Assembly: GCA_902798285.1 (NCBI GenBank)
Contig: CADBVZ010000005.1
Coordinates: forward strand, 1-64,000
DNA: 64,000 nt
From: an uncultured Prevotella sp.
GTDB taxonomy: Bacteria > Bacteroidota > Bacteroidia > Bacteroidales > Bacteroidaceae
Direction: 5' to 3'
How positions within the stretch are numbered: the stretch's first letter is position 1; each line of letters starts with the position of its first letter. This document shows positions 52,614 to 60,850 of this stretch, one piece after another. Under the pieces are notes generated by a model. It worked only from the letters and a program-made list of their open reading frames with translations, was not told the DNA's origin and did no database searches. The translations under genes and the position numbers were made by a program.

Positions 52614-54191
52614 TTATTTACGCTGACTCTCAGTTTCCTCGCGCTTAGCCTTGTAGTAGCGATCAACGAAGTCAATCTGCTCACGGTTAGGACGCATGAT
52701 GAGCGAGGCACCGTTAGAGAACTGCATCGTAGTTGGCTTCGAATCATCGAAAGTAGGCCAGTAGGGAAGACCTTTGGCATTAGGATTGCCCGTCTTGGCG
52801 AAGTTCACCCAATACTGCTGGATAATCTCAGACACAGCAGCCTCAGCAGGATACTTGTCAGCCTGATTCAGGAAATGACCATTGAGATACATGATATCAT
52901 CAGCATGGGCCACACCACGACGACGCTTATCCTGTGAGAAGCTCATCGTTGAGGGCTGGGCGAGGAAAGCAGCATAGGCAGCACTCTTACCCGTCTTGGC
53001 CTGCAGACTAACCCAAGCATAAGAAGGCCAAGCAAAACCCATATCACGGAAGGCATCGCCAAAACCATGCCATGCTTCATCGTCTGTGCTACCAGGATAG
53101 TATTTCAAAGCCTCGTCTGCCCATGAACCAAAGATGCTGCCAACGGTCTTCTGATAGTTTTCAGCTGTCATATTGCCAGGAGCAAAGAGGGCACCCTCGT
53201 CAGAGTTGGTCATCACAATCACGGGTACATCATTATATTCACCACGCTCATAGAGACGATATTGATCGTCAGTAATCACATAACCATCCACGCAGGGCCA
53301 GAAGCCAGCGAAGCCCACATTACCATCGCAGAGCGACATGGGATCCATCTGACGAAGCTGCTTGAGGTTCTTTTTCTTCAGATGCTTCTGGAAGGCGAGA
53401 CCTTGTGATTCAGCACCCTTCTGCGAGGCATCCAAACCCAGAGAACGGGGTTTGTCACTCCAAGGAGCAAACGAACCACCACTCTGACTGATGCAGCGAT
53501 GGAACAGACCCTTGGCAAGCGGAGAGGCACAGAGGATGCTACAGCTGATGGCACCTGCACTCTCGCCAAAGATGGTCACATTTGAAGCATCGCCACCAAA
53601 GTTGGCAATGTTACGCTGAACCCACTGAAGGGCACAAATCTGGTCTAGAATACCATAGTTGCCAGAGTGTCCCTCCTTGTTCTCTTTGGAGAGTTCAGGA
53701 TGAGCCATAAAGCCCAGAGCACCAGTACGATACTCTACACTAACAATCACCACACCACGCATGGCGAGGTATTTCCACAGATCGCCACCATACCATTCTG
53801 TTTGGAAGCCACCACCATGGATCCATACCATTACAGGCAGACGATCGTTGACAGAGGTAGCAGGCGTGGCGATACCAAGGTAGAGGCAGTCTTCACTCAT
53901 CATGTCGGCTGTACGGCCAGGACGAGTGGGCTGTGGGGGCATAGGCCCGAACTCATTACAAACTCTCACACCCTCCCAAGGCTGAGCGGGTTGTGGTGCC
54001 TTCCAACGCAGATTTCCTACTGGTGGTGCAGCGTAAGGAATAGCTTTATACACTGCCAATGGGCCATCGATAACGCCCTCGATATCACCTGTTTCAACAT
54101 GGGTTTTCAGGATGGGTTGTGCCTGAACGTTCAGCGCAACTGTCAGCAGACAGCAGATGGCGCTTAATAAGAAAAAAGTTCTCTTTTTCAT
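52614..54191 (-). CDS. Type B carboxylesterase, secreted
   Basis: This 525-residue alpha/beta hydrolase has a signal peptide (1-24). The oxyanion-hole motif HGGGF is at 125-129, and the nucleophile is Ser211 in FGESAGA. A His in VAHADDIMYL (near 430) fits the catalytic His region. In this cluster it may remove acyl groups from plant polysaccharides or hydrolyse phenolic esters, which is inference from context. It lies between GH9 and GH3 genes with gaps of 18 and 32 nt. Confidence 0.92.
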   Translation of the reverse strand: MKKRTFFLLSAICCLLTVALNVQAQPILKTHVETGDIEGVIDGPLAVYKAIPYAAPPVGNLRWKAPQPAQPWEGVRVCNEFGPMPPQPTRPGRTADMMSEDCLYLGIATPATSVNDRLPVMVWIHGGGFQTEWYGGDLWKYLAMRGVVIVSVEYRTGALGFMAHPELSKENKEGHSGNYGILDQICALQWVQRNIANFGGDASNVTIFGESAGAISCSILCASPLAKGLFHRCISQSGGSFAPWSDKPRSLGLDASQKGAESQGLAFQKHLKKKNLKQLRQMDPMSLCDGNVGFAGFWPCVDGYVITDDQYRLYERGEYNDVPVIVMTNSDEGALFAPGNMTAENYQKTVGSIFGSWADEALKYYPGSTDDEAWHGFGDAFRDMGFAWPSYAWVSLQAKTGKSAAYAAFLAQPSTMSFSQDKRRRGVAHADDIMYLNGHFLNQADKYPAEAAVSEIIQQYWVNFAKTGNPNAKGLPYWPTFDDSKPTTMQFSNGASLIMRPNREQIDFVDRYYKAKREETESQRK

Positions 54192-54209
54192 TGTTGTTAA
54201 TTGAATTAG

Positions 54210-56585
54210 TTATCTGATTGCATATAAATATCCGAGAAGTGCCATCTTGCCACGCATCGTTTCACGTGGTGTGAACTCACCATTTACCCAGAAATAACGC
54301 TGGTTGAAGTAAGATTCCTGACGTGGCCAGGTGGTCTTGTTCACACCATTCTCTATCTCCCATGCAGGATAGCAGTATTTTAGGAATACACGGGCATCAC
54401 CACCGTTATGACCTGGCGACCAAGTTTCTGTACCATTGAAAGGCGTCTGTCCTGGGTGTACCTCGGGAGCACCATCATTACGGCCAGTTGTGTAGCAGTC
54501 GGTAATATGACGCTCGCCTAAACCAGTCATCTCCACAATATTGCCTGGGTTGCGCCCAATGGCCCAACTGGCTTCTGTGTACATCACATGCTCTAACTCC
54601 TTCTTACGAGCCTTATCTGCAATGTAATGGGCCAGCATGACGAGTTGTAGGTTCTGGGAAACCTGCCAGCGACTATCGTTGGCGCTACGACGTGAGGGTC
54701 GTTCTGCCATGTGGGAGATATTATACTCCAGAGCCTGGGCATTGACGCTCGACTTCAGGTTCTGATAGAGGTCAGCATAATGACGTGGCTGCGGACAGGT
54801 GAGATAGGCTGCAGCGGCCCAAATCTGACAGAAGGGCACAAGGTCCTTATTCTCCTCGTGCATCACGCCCACACCAAAGAAACCATGACGGCCCTTGCTG
54901 AAGATGGGCGACTGTGGACTCTTAATCATGCTTTCCTCAACAAAAACTTTCTCCCACTGTTCATCGCCAGTAAGGTTATAAAGGAAGGCGGCAGCGAGCT
55001 GACGGAAGTCACGACCACGCATCTGCATACTACCAATGTCCTGCAGGTCGTCGAGCTGGTTCCATTCCTGTTTAGAGGCATAACGGAAAGCCTTGATAGC
55101 CTCGTCAGTATAGTATTGTTGTAGTGAGTCGTTCTTTTGCAAACGGAAAGCCTCACCGAGAATGGCACAATTGGCGGCATTCGCCCAGGCAGCCATTGTG
55201 GTACAGCCAGCTTGGAACATCACACTCCAGTCGGCACAGGGATTGGTAACACCCTGTGAATAGCCTTCGCCATCGCGTATAGATAGGAAGAAGTCCACCT
55301 CATTACGGGCTTCGTCGATGATGTCAGGAATGCCATTGCCACTCTCACGGATGCCGAGGTTATCGTCAGAGAGACGTCCGACAGAGAGTATATAAGGCAG
55401 CAGCATGTCGTAGATATTGCTGACATGGGCCAGATGACGGTCCCAGTCGAAGGCATCGGAATGGCCACCCTTTACTTCCGTATTTACAGGGTTGCCAGGC
55501 AGACGGTGCTGCCAGAAACGAGAAGCCTTAAGGGGTTTGAAATGGGGTTCGTCCCACACATCGGTATGCAGGTCGCGCCACTCCTGACAGAAGGGGTGGA
55601 AATCGGTCTTATAAACCGTGAATCCCTTAGGATCGGTTTCTGGGATAAACTGAGGTTGACGAGGGATGGGCCATACGTGCTCAGGATCCTTGGGTTCTCC
55701 AAGACGCATGTAATAATAGCCACGAACAGAGTAGCGGAAGGGTTGATAATAAACATCGGAAGCGACATCGAAGTCCATCGAGCATCCTACATCCTCTACC
55801 ACAAGGCGATAGCGGCCAGGGGCAGCAGCCTTGAAATCGATATTCCAGACATCAGTACCCACCAAAGCCTTTTTACCAGCTTCCTGCTCAGAAGCAGAAG
55901 CCTGTTTCCAGAACTTCACACTGCCCACGTTCTGCTTCTTCTTTGTTTTGGTATTATAAAGGTATACCTTCTTGCCTTCCCATGCCTTATAGTCGCGCTG
56001 ACCTCCGTCACCCAGCCACTGGTAAAGGTCGGCAGCATGAGTCTGTTCAGCAGGAGAGTAGCCGATGATATTCACATGGACAGCTTCCGACTGCTGGTTC
56101 CAGATGTCGAATGTTACAGAAGCCGTCAGTTGATCAGAGCCAATATTGGTAGGGATGTTGACAGTATAGGTGCAACCTTGTTTCATAGACTGTGGCAATT
56201 GGATGAAAAGCCAGTGGTCACATTCGCTGGTCAGTGTGTGATCCGTATTCATCGGCTTCGACTTGCGCCAGATCTTTATGGGCTGTGCGGTGGCAAAGGT
56301 CTTATCATCAGTAGAACTAATCTGCCAAAGAGCCACTTGCTGAGCCTCAGGCAGTTTAAGGCGTTCGCCAAACACCACGAGGGTATCGTCGCCCTCTGAA
56401 AAAGAATGGCCCAGATAAGCACTTGGACCAGTACCGTTATCGCGATAACGTACTTCACCATCACGGAACTGAACCATGAGGTAATCCTTATCGATTACTT
56501 TAATGTTTAAGAACTTGGTTGCTTGTGCCGGACTTGTAGTCAGCAGCATAAAACTTGCCAGGAGATAATAGTAAATCTTTCTCAT
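54210..56585 (-). CDS. Glycoside hydrolase family 9 endoglucanase-like enzyme
   Basis: This 791-residue protein has a signal peptide (1-22). Long N-terminal beta-rich segments (about 23-270) contain an Ig-like CelD_N domain (NIIGYSPAEQTHAADLYQW). The (alpha/alpha)6 catalytic domain follows, with KGGHSDAFDWDRH near 374-386 as the counterpart of the GH9 GGWYDAGDY motif and RESGNGIPDIIDEARNEVDFF, a typical GH9 core segment. The C-terminal VNGEF (near 770) is a candidate for the catalytic Glu. GH9 enzymes cleave beta-1,4-glucans; substitution of the usual motifs leaves exact specificity open. Confidence 0.87.
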   Translation of the reverse strand: MRKIYYYLLASFMLLTTSPAQATKFLNIKVIDKDYLMVQFRDGEVRYRDNGTGPSAYLGHSFSEGDDTLVVFGERLKLPEAQQVALWQISSTDDKTFATAQPIKIWRKSKPMNTDHTLTSECDHWLFIQLPQSMKQGCTYTVNIPTNIGSDQLTASVTFDIWNQQSEAVHVNIIGYSPAEQTHAADLYQWLGDGGQRDYKAWEGKKVYLYNTKTKKKQNVGSVKFWKQASASEQEAGKKALVGTDVWNIDFKAAAPGRYRLVVEDVGCSMDFDVASDVYYQPFRYSVRGYYYMRLGEPKDPEHVWPIPRQPQFIPETDPKGFTVYKTDFHPFCQEWRDLHTDVWDEPHFKPLKASRFWQHRLPGNPVNTEVKGGHSDAFDWDRHLAHVSNIYDMLLPYILSVGRLSDDNLGIRESGNGIPDIIDEARNEVDFFLSIRDGEGYSQGVTNPCADWSVMFQAGCTTMAAWANAANCAILGEAFRLQKNDSLQQYYTDEAIKAFRYASKQEWNQLDDLQDIGSMQMRGRDFRQLAAAFLYNLTGDEQWEKVFVEESMIKSPQSPIFSKGRHGFFGVGVMHEENKDLVPFCQIWAAAAYLTCPQPRHYADLYQNLKSSVNAQALEYNISHMAERPSRRSANDSRWQVSQNLQLVMLAHYIADKARKKELEHVMYTEASWAIGRNPGNIVEMTGLGERHITDCYTTGRNDGAPEVHPGQTPFNGTETWSPGHNGGDARVFLKYCYPAWEIENGVNKTTWPRQESYFNQRYFWVNGEFTPRETMRGKMALLGYLYAIR

Positions 56586-56614
56586 TTTAATTCATGTCAT
56601 TGTTGGTTTCGGTG

Positions 56615-56622
56615 CAAAGATA
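56615..56622 (-). promoter_or_regulatory. -7 box of GH9-esterase-GH3 operon
   Basis: Minus-strand TATCTTTG fits TAnnTTTG, 29 nt before the ATG. Confidence 0.55.
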
Positions 56623-56665
56623 CAAAATAATTCAGAATAAATCATGCATAATGCATAATATTTTG

Positions 56666-56673
56666 TAATTTTG
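56666..56673 (+). promoter_or_regulatory. -7 box of FecCD permease gene
   Basis: TAATTTTG, 22 nt before the ATG at 56696. Confidence 0.5.
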
Positions 56674-56695
56674 CACACAGAAAAGAGCAACAAAG

Positions 56696-57706
56696 ATGAA
56701 TAAGGGTGTGTTGTACTGTTGGGGTCTGATGCTACTGATAGTAGTGCTTTTTGCCCTGAATTTGCTAGTAGGGTCGGTATCCATTCCTGCTAGTGATGTG
56801 GTGCGTATCCTCTTGGGCGACGAGACGGAAAAAGCCTCGTGGCAGTTTATAGTTCTTCAGTCACGTCTGCCCCAAGCCATCACAGCCACGCTCTGTGGTG
56901 CTGCTCTTGCTGTGAGCGGACTGATGTTGCAGACAGCTTTTCGTAATCCTCTGGCAGGTCCAAGTGTGTTTGGTATTAACAGTGGTGCTGGTTTAGGTGT
57001 GGCTCTAGTGATGCTCTTCTTAGGAGGTGGTCTGTCTGTGGGTTCACTTCAACTTAGCGGTTTTGCCGCCATCCTCATTGCAGCCTTTATAGGTGCAATG
57101 ACAGTAATGATGGTTATCTTCTTTTTCTCCACCCTTGTTCGCAACAGCGTCATGCTGCTAATCATCGGTATCATGATTGGCTACATCTCTAACTCCGCTA
57201 TCTCCTTGCTAAACTTCTTTGCCACCGATGAAGGTGTTAAGTCGTATATGGTGTGGGGTATGGGTAGCTTTGGAGGTGTGTCGATGACGAATATGCCCGT
57301 CTTTGTCATCGTAACGTTGGCAGGACTTGTAGGGGCGTTGTTGCTCATCAAACCCCTGAACGCCCTAATGTTGGGCGACCGCTATGCAGAGAACTTAGGT
57401 GTAAACATCCTCAGGGTGAGGAACTGGTTGTTGATAGTGACGGGTGTGTTGACAGCCATTTCAACAGCCTTCTGTGGACCAGTGGCTTTTATCGGACTTG
57501 CTGTGCCCCATATTGCCAGATTATTGTTGACGACCGACAACCATCGACAACTCCTTCCTGCCACATTGCTTTGTGGCTCTGTGGTGGCACTTGTGTGTAA
57601 TCTCATCTGTTTCCTTCCAGGTGAGAGTGGTGTGATACCCCTAAATGCTGTGACACCCTTGATAGGTGCCCCTGTCATTATCTATGTGATAGCCAGAAAA
57701 AGATAG
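56696..57706 (+). CDS. FecCD family ABC transporter permease
   Basis: This 336-residue membrane protein has eight to ten transmembrane helices. The family segment RLPQAITATLCGAALAVSG and the ATPase-coupling and C-terminal FCGPVAFIGLAVPHIARLL are clear. Such permeases import siderophores, heme or cobalamin with a binding protein and an ATPase. Neither partner gene is adjacent: upstream is the divergent GH9 operon and downstream, 2 nt after its stop, a convergent sigma factor. Confidence 0.92.
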   Translation: MNKGVLYCWGLMLLIVVLFALNLLVGSVSIPASDVVRILLGDETEKASWQFIVLQSRLPQAITATLCGAALAVSGLMLQTAFRNPLAGPSVFGINSGAGLGVALVMLFLGGGLSVGSLQLSGFAAILIAAFIGAMTVMMVIFFFSTLVRNSVMLLIIGIMIGYISNSAISLLNFFATDEGVKSYMVWGMGSFGGVSMTNMPVFVIVTLAGLVGALLLIKPLNALMLGDRYAENLGVNILRVRNWLLIVTGVLTAISTAFCGPVAFIGLAVPHIARLLLTTDNHRQLLPATLLCGSVVALVCNLICFLPGESGVIPLNAVTPLIGAPVIIYVIARKR

Positions 57707-57708
57707 TA

Positions 57709-58209
57709 TTAGAAGCCAACGGCTAATAGTCGTTTCCTAATAGCCTTACGGGCAATATATAAACGGTTTTCCACAATCTTATAACCTTCTCCCAATTCCT
57801 TGGAGATCTCGCTTACCTTCATACCGCCATAAACATGCATGCGATAGATGGGACGAAACGGTTCAGGTAAATGAGCCAGGCCGCGCTCCATCTGCTCGAT
57901 AATCTCTCGAACGGAAAAAACCGACTCCGTAGAGGTTTCCTCAATACAAGCCCTTTTGATATAATGCTCATATTGTTCGAAAGTGGTATGGCGACGGAAA
58001 TAATCCAAAACCTGGTGACGCATCATCGTATAGACTAAGGCAGGTAGGGTGGTGGCGGAAATCATCTTGTCGGTCGTCAGCAGGCGGAGGAAAACGTTCT
58101 GAACAACGTCTTCCGCCTCCATACTGTCGCCGAGACGGCTACTGGCATAGGCCAGCAGCTCGTCACGGTGGGCAATGTAATAATCGGTAATAAGATTAAT
58201 ATGATTCAT
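57709..58209 (-). CDS. ECF-type RNA polymerase sigma factor
   Basis: This 166-residue protein has sigma region 2 (DELLAYASSRLGDSMEAEDVVQNVFLRLL, about 16-44) and region 4 with the helix-turn-helix (MKVSEISKELGEGYKIVENRL, about 130-150). No FecR-type anti-sigma gene is adjacent. It follows the GH43 gene by 14 nt in the same direction, so it probably belongs to the symporter-GH43 transcript. Confidence 0.9.
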   Translation of the reverse strand: MNHINLITDYYIAHRDELLAYASSRLGDSMEAEDVVQNVFLRLLTTDKMISATTLPALVYTMMRHQVLDYFRRHTTFEQYEHYIKRACIEETSTESVFSVREIIEQMERGLAHLPEPFRPIYRMHVYGGMKVSEISKELGEGYKIVENRLYIARKAIRKRLLAVGF

Positions 58210-58223
58210 TGATGAGCATCAGA

Positions 58224-59225
58224 CTACTCATTCACAACCTTTTGGATGGTTCCATCCTCATTGTAGAATAGGCGCTGTACCTTCAACGAACGCAGATGAG
58301 TAATGTCGTTTGAAGGAACGCAGTCGTGGTAGAACAGGAACCACTCGCCTTTGTATTCTACGATGCTGTGGTGTGTGGTCCAACCTACAACGGGATCGAG
58401 AATGACACCCTGATAGGTGAATGGTCCATAAGGATTGTCGCCAATGGCATAACACAGCATGTGGCTGTCGCCAGTAGAGTAGCTGAAATAATACTTACCA
58501 TTATATTTGTGCATCCATGATGCCTCGAAGAAACGATGTGGATCGCTTGCCTTCAGGGGTTCGCCGTTTTTGTCGAGGACAATGACGTCGTGAGGAGCCT
58601 CGGCAAACTGCTTTACATCGTCGCTCAGACGAACAACGAAACTTGGCAGTGCAGGAACGTCAGCAGGTGCGAAGAGTTGTGTCTTTTTATCAGCGGCAGG
58701 ACCGAGATCGATGCCTTCCTTTACATATTTCTGTGCGGGCTGATACCACTGGAGCTGTCCACCCCAGAGACCTCCGAAGTAAACGTAAATCTGTCCATCA
58801 TCGTCCTTAAATACACTAGGATCTATACTCATTGAACCACGGATGGGATCCTTCTCTGGAATAAACGGACCTTCGGGTTTGTCGGCTACGGCTACACCCA
58901 GATGGAAAACACCATTATAGTCCTTGGCTGAGAAGATAAGATAGTACTTGCCATCTTTCTCTACGCAGTCGTTGTCCCACATCTGTTTCTCGGCCCAGGG
59001 CACCTGGTCCACATGCAGAATCATACCATGATCGGTAATCTCGCCATTCTCCACATCGTCCATGGAAATAACATGATAGTCTTTCATTTGGAAGTGTCCG
59101 CCGTCATCATCGAAAGCTGCACCGGCTTCCCAGTCGTGAGAAGGATATATGTAAAGGCGTCCGTTAAACACATTGGCAGAAGGATCTGCATAATAATCAT
59201 TGGGATAAAGATAACGTGGTTTCAT
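58224..59225 (-). CDS. Glycoside hydrolase family 43 (beta-xylosidase/arabinofuranosidase-like), cytoplasmic
   Basis: The protein has 333 residues from the ATG at 59225, with no signal peptide. GH43 catalytic residues are Asp14 in YYADPSANV (base), Asp135 in SIDPSVF (pKa modulator) and Glu234 in FFEASWM (acid). It closely recalls the cytoplasmic XynB-type GH43 of rumen Prevotella xylan clusters, which act on short xylo-oligosaccharides, and it is likewise next to a symporter. It starts 19 nt after the symporter gene stop. Confidence 0.92.
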   Translation of the reverse strand: MKPRYLYPNDYYADPSANVFNGRLYIYPSHDWEAGAAFDDDGGHFQMKDYHVISMDDVENGEITDHGMILHVDQVPWAEKQMWDNDCVEKDGKYYLIFSAKDYNGVFHLGVAVADKPEGPFIPEKDPIRGSMSIDPSVFKDDDGQIYVYFGGLWGGQLQWYQPAQKYVKEGIDLGPAADKKTQLFAPADVPALPSFVVRLSDDVKQFAEAPHDVIVLDKNGEPLKASDPHRFFEASWMHKYNGKYYFSYSTGDSHMLCYAIGDNPYGPFTYQGVILDPVVGWTTHHSIVEYKGEWFLFYHDCVPSNDITHLRSLKVQRLFYNEDGTIQKVVNE

Positions 59226-59244
59226 ATTCAAAACTTTTTAGGGA

Positions 59245-60687
59245 TTATTTTATTTCTCTTTCGGCCATCCTGCGTCTTGCAGTCAGTTCGGCCTGCATAT
59301 TTTCGTTATATTCCTTGGAAATAGGATAGAAGTAAAGGGCAGAGATACCGATACAGAAAAGTAGGGCAGGTACGATGCTCGATACTAAACGGATGCCCTC
59401 CATGGCACTTTCATTCTGTACGGCCTCATTGCCTGATACATAACCGAACATAGAGATGATGATACCTGCGATGGCGCCACCGAATCCCAGTCCGAGTTTC
59501 AGAGCCAGCACGATACCAGAGAAGCAGAAACCCGTAGCACGACGGTGGTTTTCGTATTCAATATGGTCGGCTACATCGCCAATCATTGCCCAAAGCAAAG
59601 GAACCGTTGGAGCGTAAGCCAATGACTTCAGGAAGTTCAGCACGAATACCAAACTGACATCCGTTGGTGTTGGGATATAAAATAGGGCTGTGAAAAAGGC
59701 TGTCAACGAGAGACATATAATAAAAGTCTTCTTCTTGCCGTATTTATTTGCAAAATACTGCGAGAAACAAATGACTCCGATGAACTGCACCACTGCACCC
59801 ATCATATTAAAGGCCGAGAAACCGAGAGAGTAGGCATCCTCCTGACGAATGGTGACAAAATGCGAGAGGAAGTCATAAAGCGACTTCTGGTCGATATTGT
59901 ACTGGAAGTAGAAGTTCATGGCCGACCCCCACATAGCGAGTGTGATGAACAAGGCAAATGTCAACAATGCCATAGCATTCCATGAGACACTCGATACGGT
60001 GTTCTTTACATCCTCTGCAATACTCATCTTCTGTCTGGGAGGTGGTTGTATACGCTCTTTGGTCACCAAGAAGGTAATAATGAAGAATACGAAAGCCACG
60101 CAGGCGAAGATACCAATTGTTACGCTCCAACCATGCTGCAGACTGCTTCCTTTTGAGAAGTGGCTTACCAAAGGAAGTGTAAGACCCTGTACCACAAACT
60201 GGGCGATGGTTACTACCACGAAGCGGATGGTAGTAATACTTGTACGCTCTCGGATGACGCTGGTCATCACACCCCCCAAGGATGTATATGGTATATTATT
60301 GAAAGAATAAGCGGTCATCAGCAGCACGTACGAAATAGTGGCATAGGTGGCAACCATACTCTTCTCCTCAATACCGGGATTATTGAAAGCTAGGATATAG
60401 AATAAACAGAAAGGGATGGCTGTCCACAATACCCATGGACGGAATTTTCCCCAACGGGTATTGGTGCGGTCAGTCAAGATACCAACTGTCGGATCTACGA
60501 TGATGGCAGAGATACTTGCTATCATCAGTACGCTACCAGCCACAGCTCCGTCGAGTCCAAAAACGTCGGTATAAAACTTCAGCTGGAAAATCATCATCAT
60601 CTGGAAAACCAGATTAGCCGCGGCGTCTCCTAATGAGTAGCCGAACTTTTCGCCTAATGACACTTTTTGTGATGATGACTGTCTCAT
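59245..60687 (-). CDS. GPH-type sugar:cation symporter (MFS)
   Basis: The protein has 480 residues from the ATG at 60687; upstream in-frame codons precede the promoter. Twelve hydrophobic segments and GEKFGYSLGDAAANLVFQ and DRTNTRWGKFRPW identify the glycoside-pentoside-hexuronide family. It likely imports xylosides or similar oligosaccharides for the intracellular GH43 enzyme in the same operon. Confidence 0.92.
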   Translation of the reverse strand: MRQSSSQKVSLGEKFGYSLGDAAANLVFQMMMIFQLKFYTDVFGLDGAVAGSVLMIASISAIIVDPTVGILTDRTNTRWGKFRPWVLWTAIPFCLFYILAFNNPGIEEKSMVATYATISYVLLMTAYSFNNIPYTSLGGVMTSVIRERTSITTIRFVVVTIAQFVVQGLTLPLVSHFSKGSSLQHGWSVTIGIFACVAFVFFIITFLVTKERIQPPPRQKMSIAEDVKNTVSSVSWNAMALLTFALFITLAMWGSAMNFYFQYNIDQKSLYDFLSHFVTIRQEDAYSLGFSAFNMMGAVVQFIGVICFSQYFANKYGKKKTFIICLSLTAFFTALFYIPTPTDVSLVFVLNFLKSLAYAPTVPLLWAMIGDVADHIEYENHRRATGFCFSGIVLALKLGLGFGGAIAGIIISMFGYVSGNEAVQNESAMEGIRLVSSIVPALLFCIGISALYFYPISKEYNENMQAELTARRRMAEREIK

Positions 60688-60709
60688 GACTAATGATTGA
60701 AATCTGCTG

Positions 60710-60717
60710 CAAAGGTA
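60710..60717 (-). promoter_or_regulatory. -7 box of symporter-GH43-sigma operon
   Basis: Minus-strand TACCTTTG fits TAnnTTTG, 22 nt before the ATG. No -33 TTTG is visible. Confidence 0.55.
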
Positions 60718-60823
60718 GTGAAAAACACCGCATTCCATATTCTAATTTGTTACAGATGCTTTTTAAATTGTTTCATTCCTTGAGAAATTATACATTTTTG
60801 GCGATTTCAACGGATAAATTTGC

Positions 60824-60831
60824 TAAATTTG
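60824..60831 (+). promoter_or_regulatory. -7 box of acetylesterase gene
   Basis: TAAATTTG, 19 nt before the ATG at 60851; a TTTG lies 23 bp further upstream. Confidence 0.5.
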
Positions 60832-60850
60832 CATCATCAAAACAATAAAT

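Noticed and set aside
54256-54272. parS-like GTTTCACGTGG in the GH9 gene
   Set aside because: The right half-site is wrong, so it is probably chance within coding sequence.
55425-56399. Long + strand open frame opposite the GH9 gene
   Set aside because: Shadow frame with no recognisable domain or start context; the GH9 reading explains the region.
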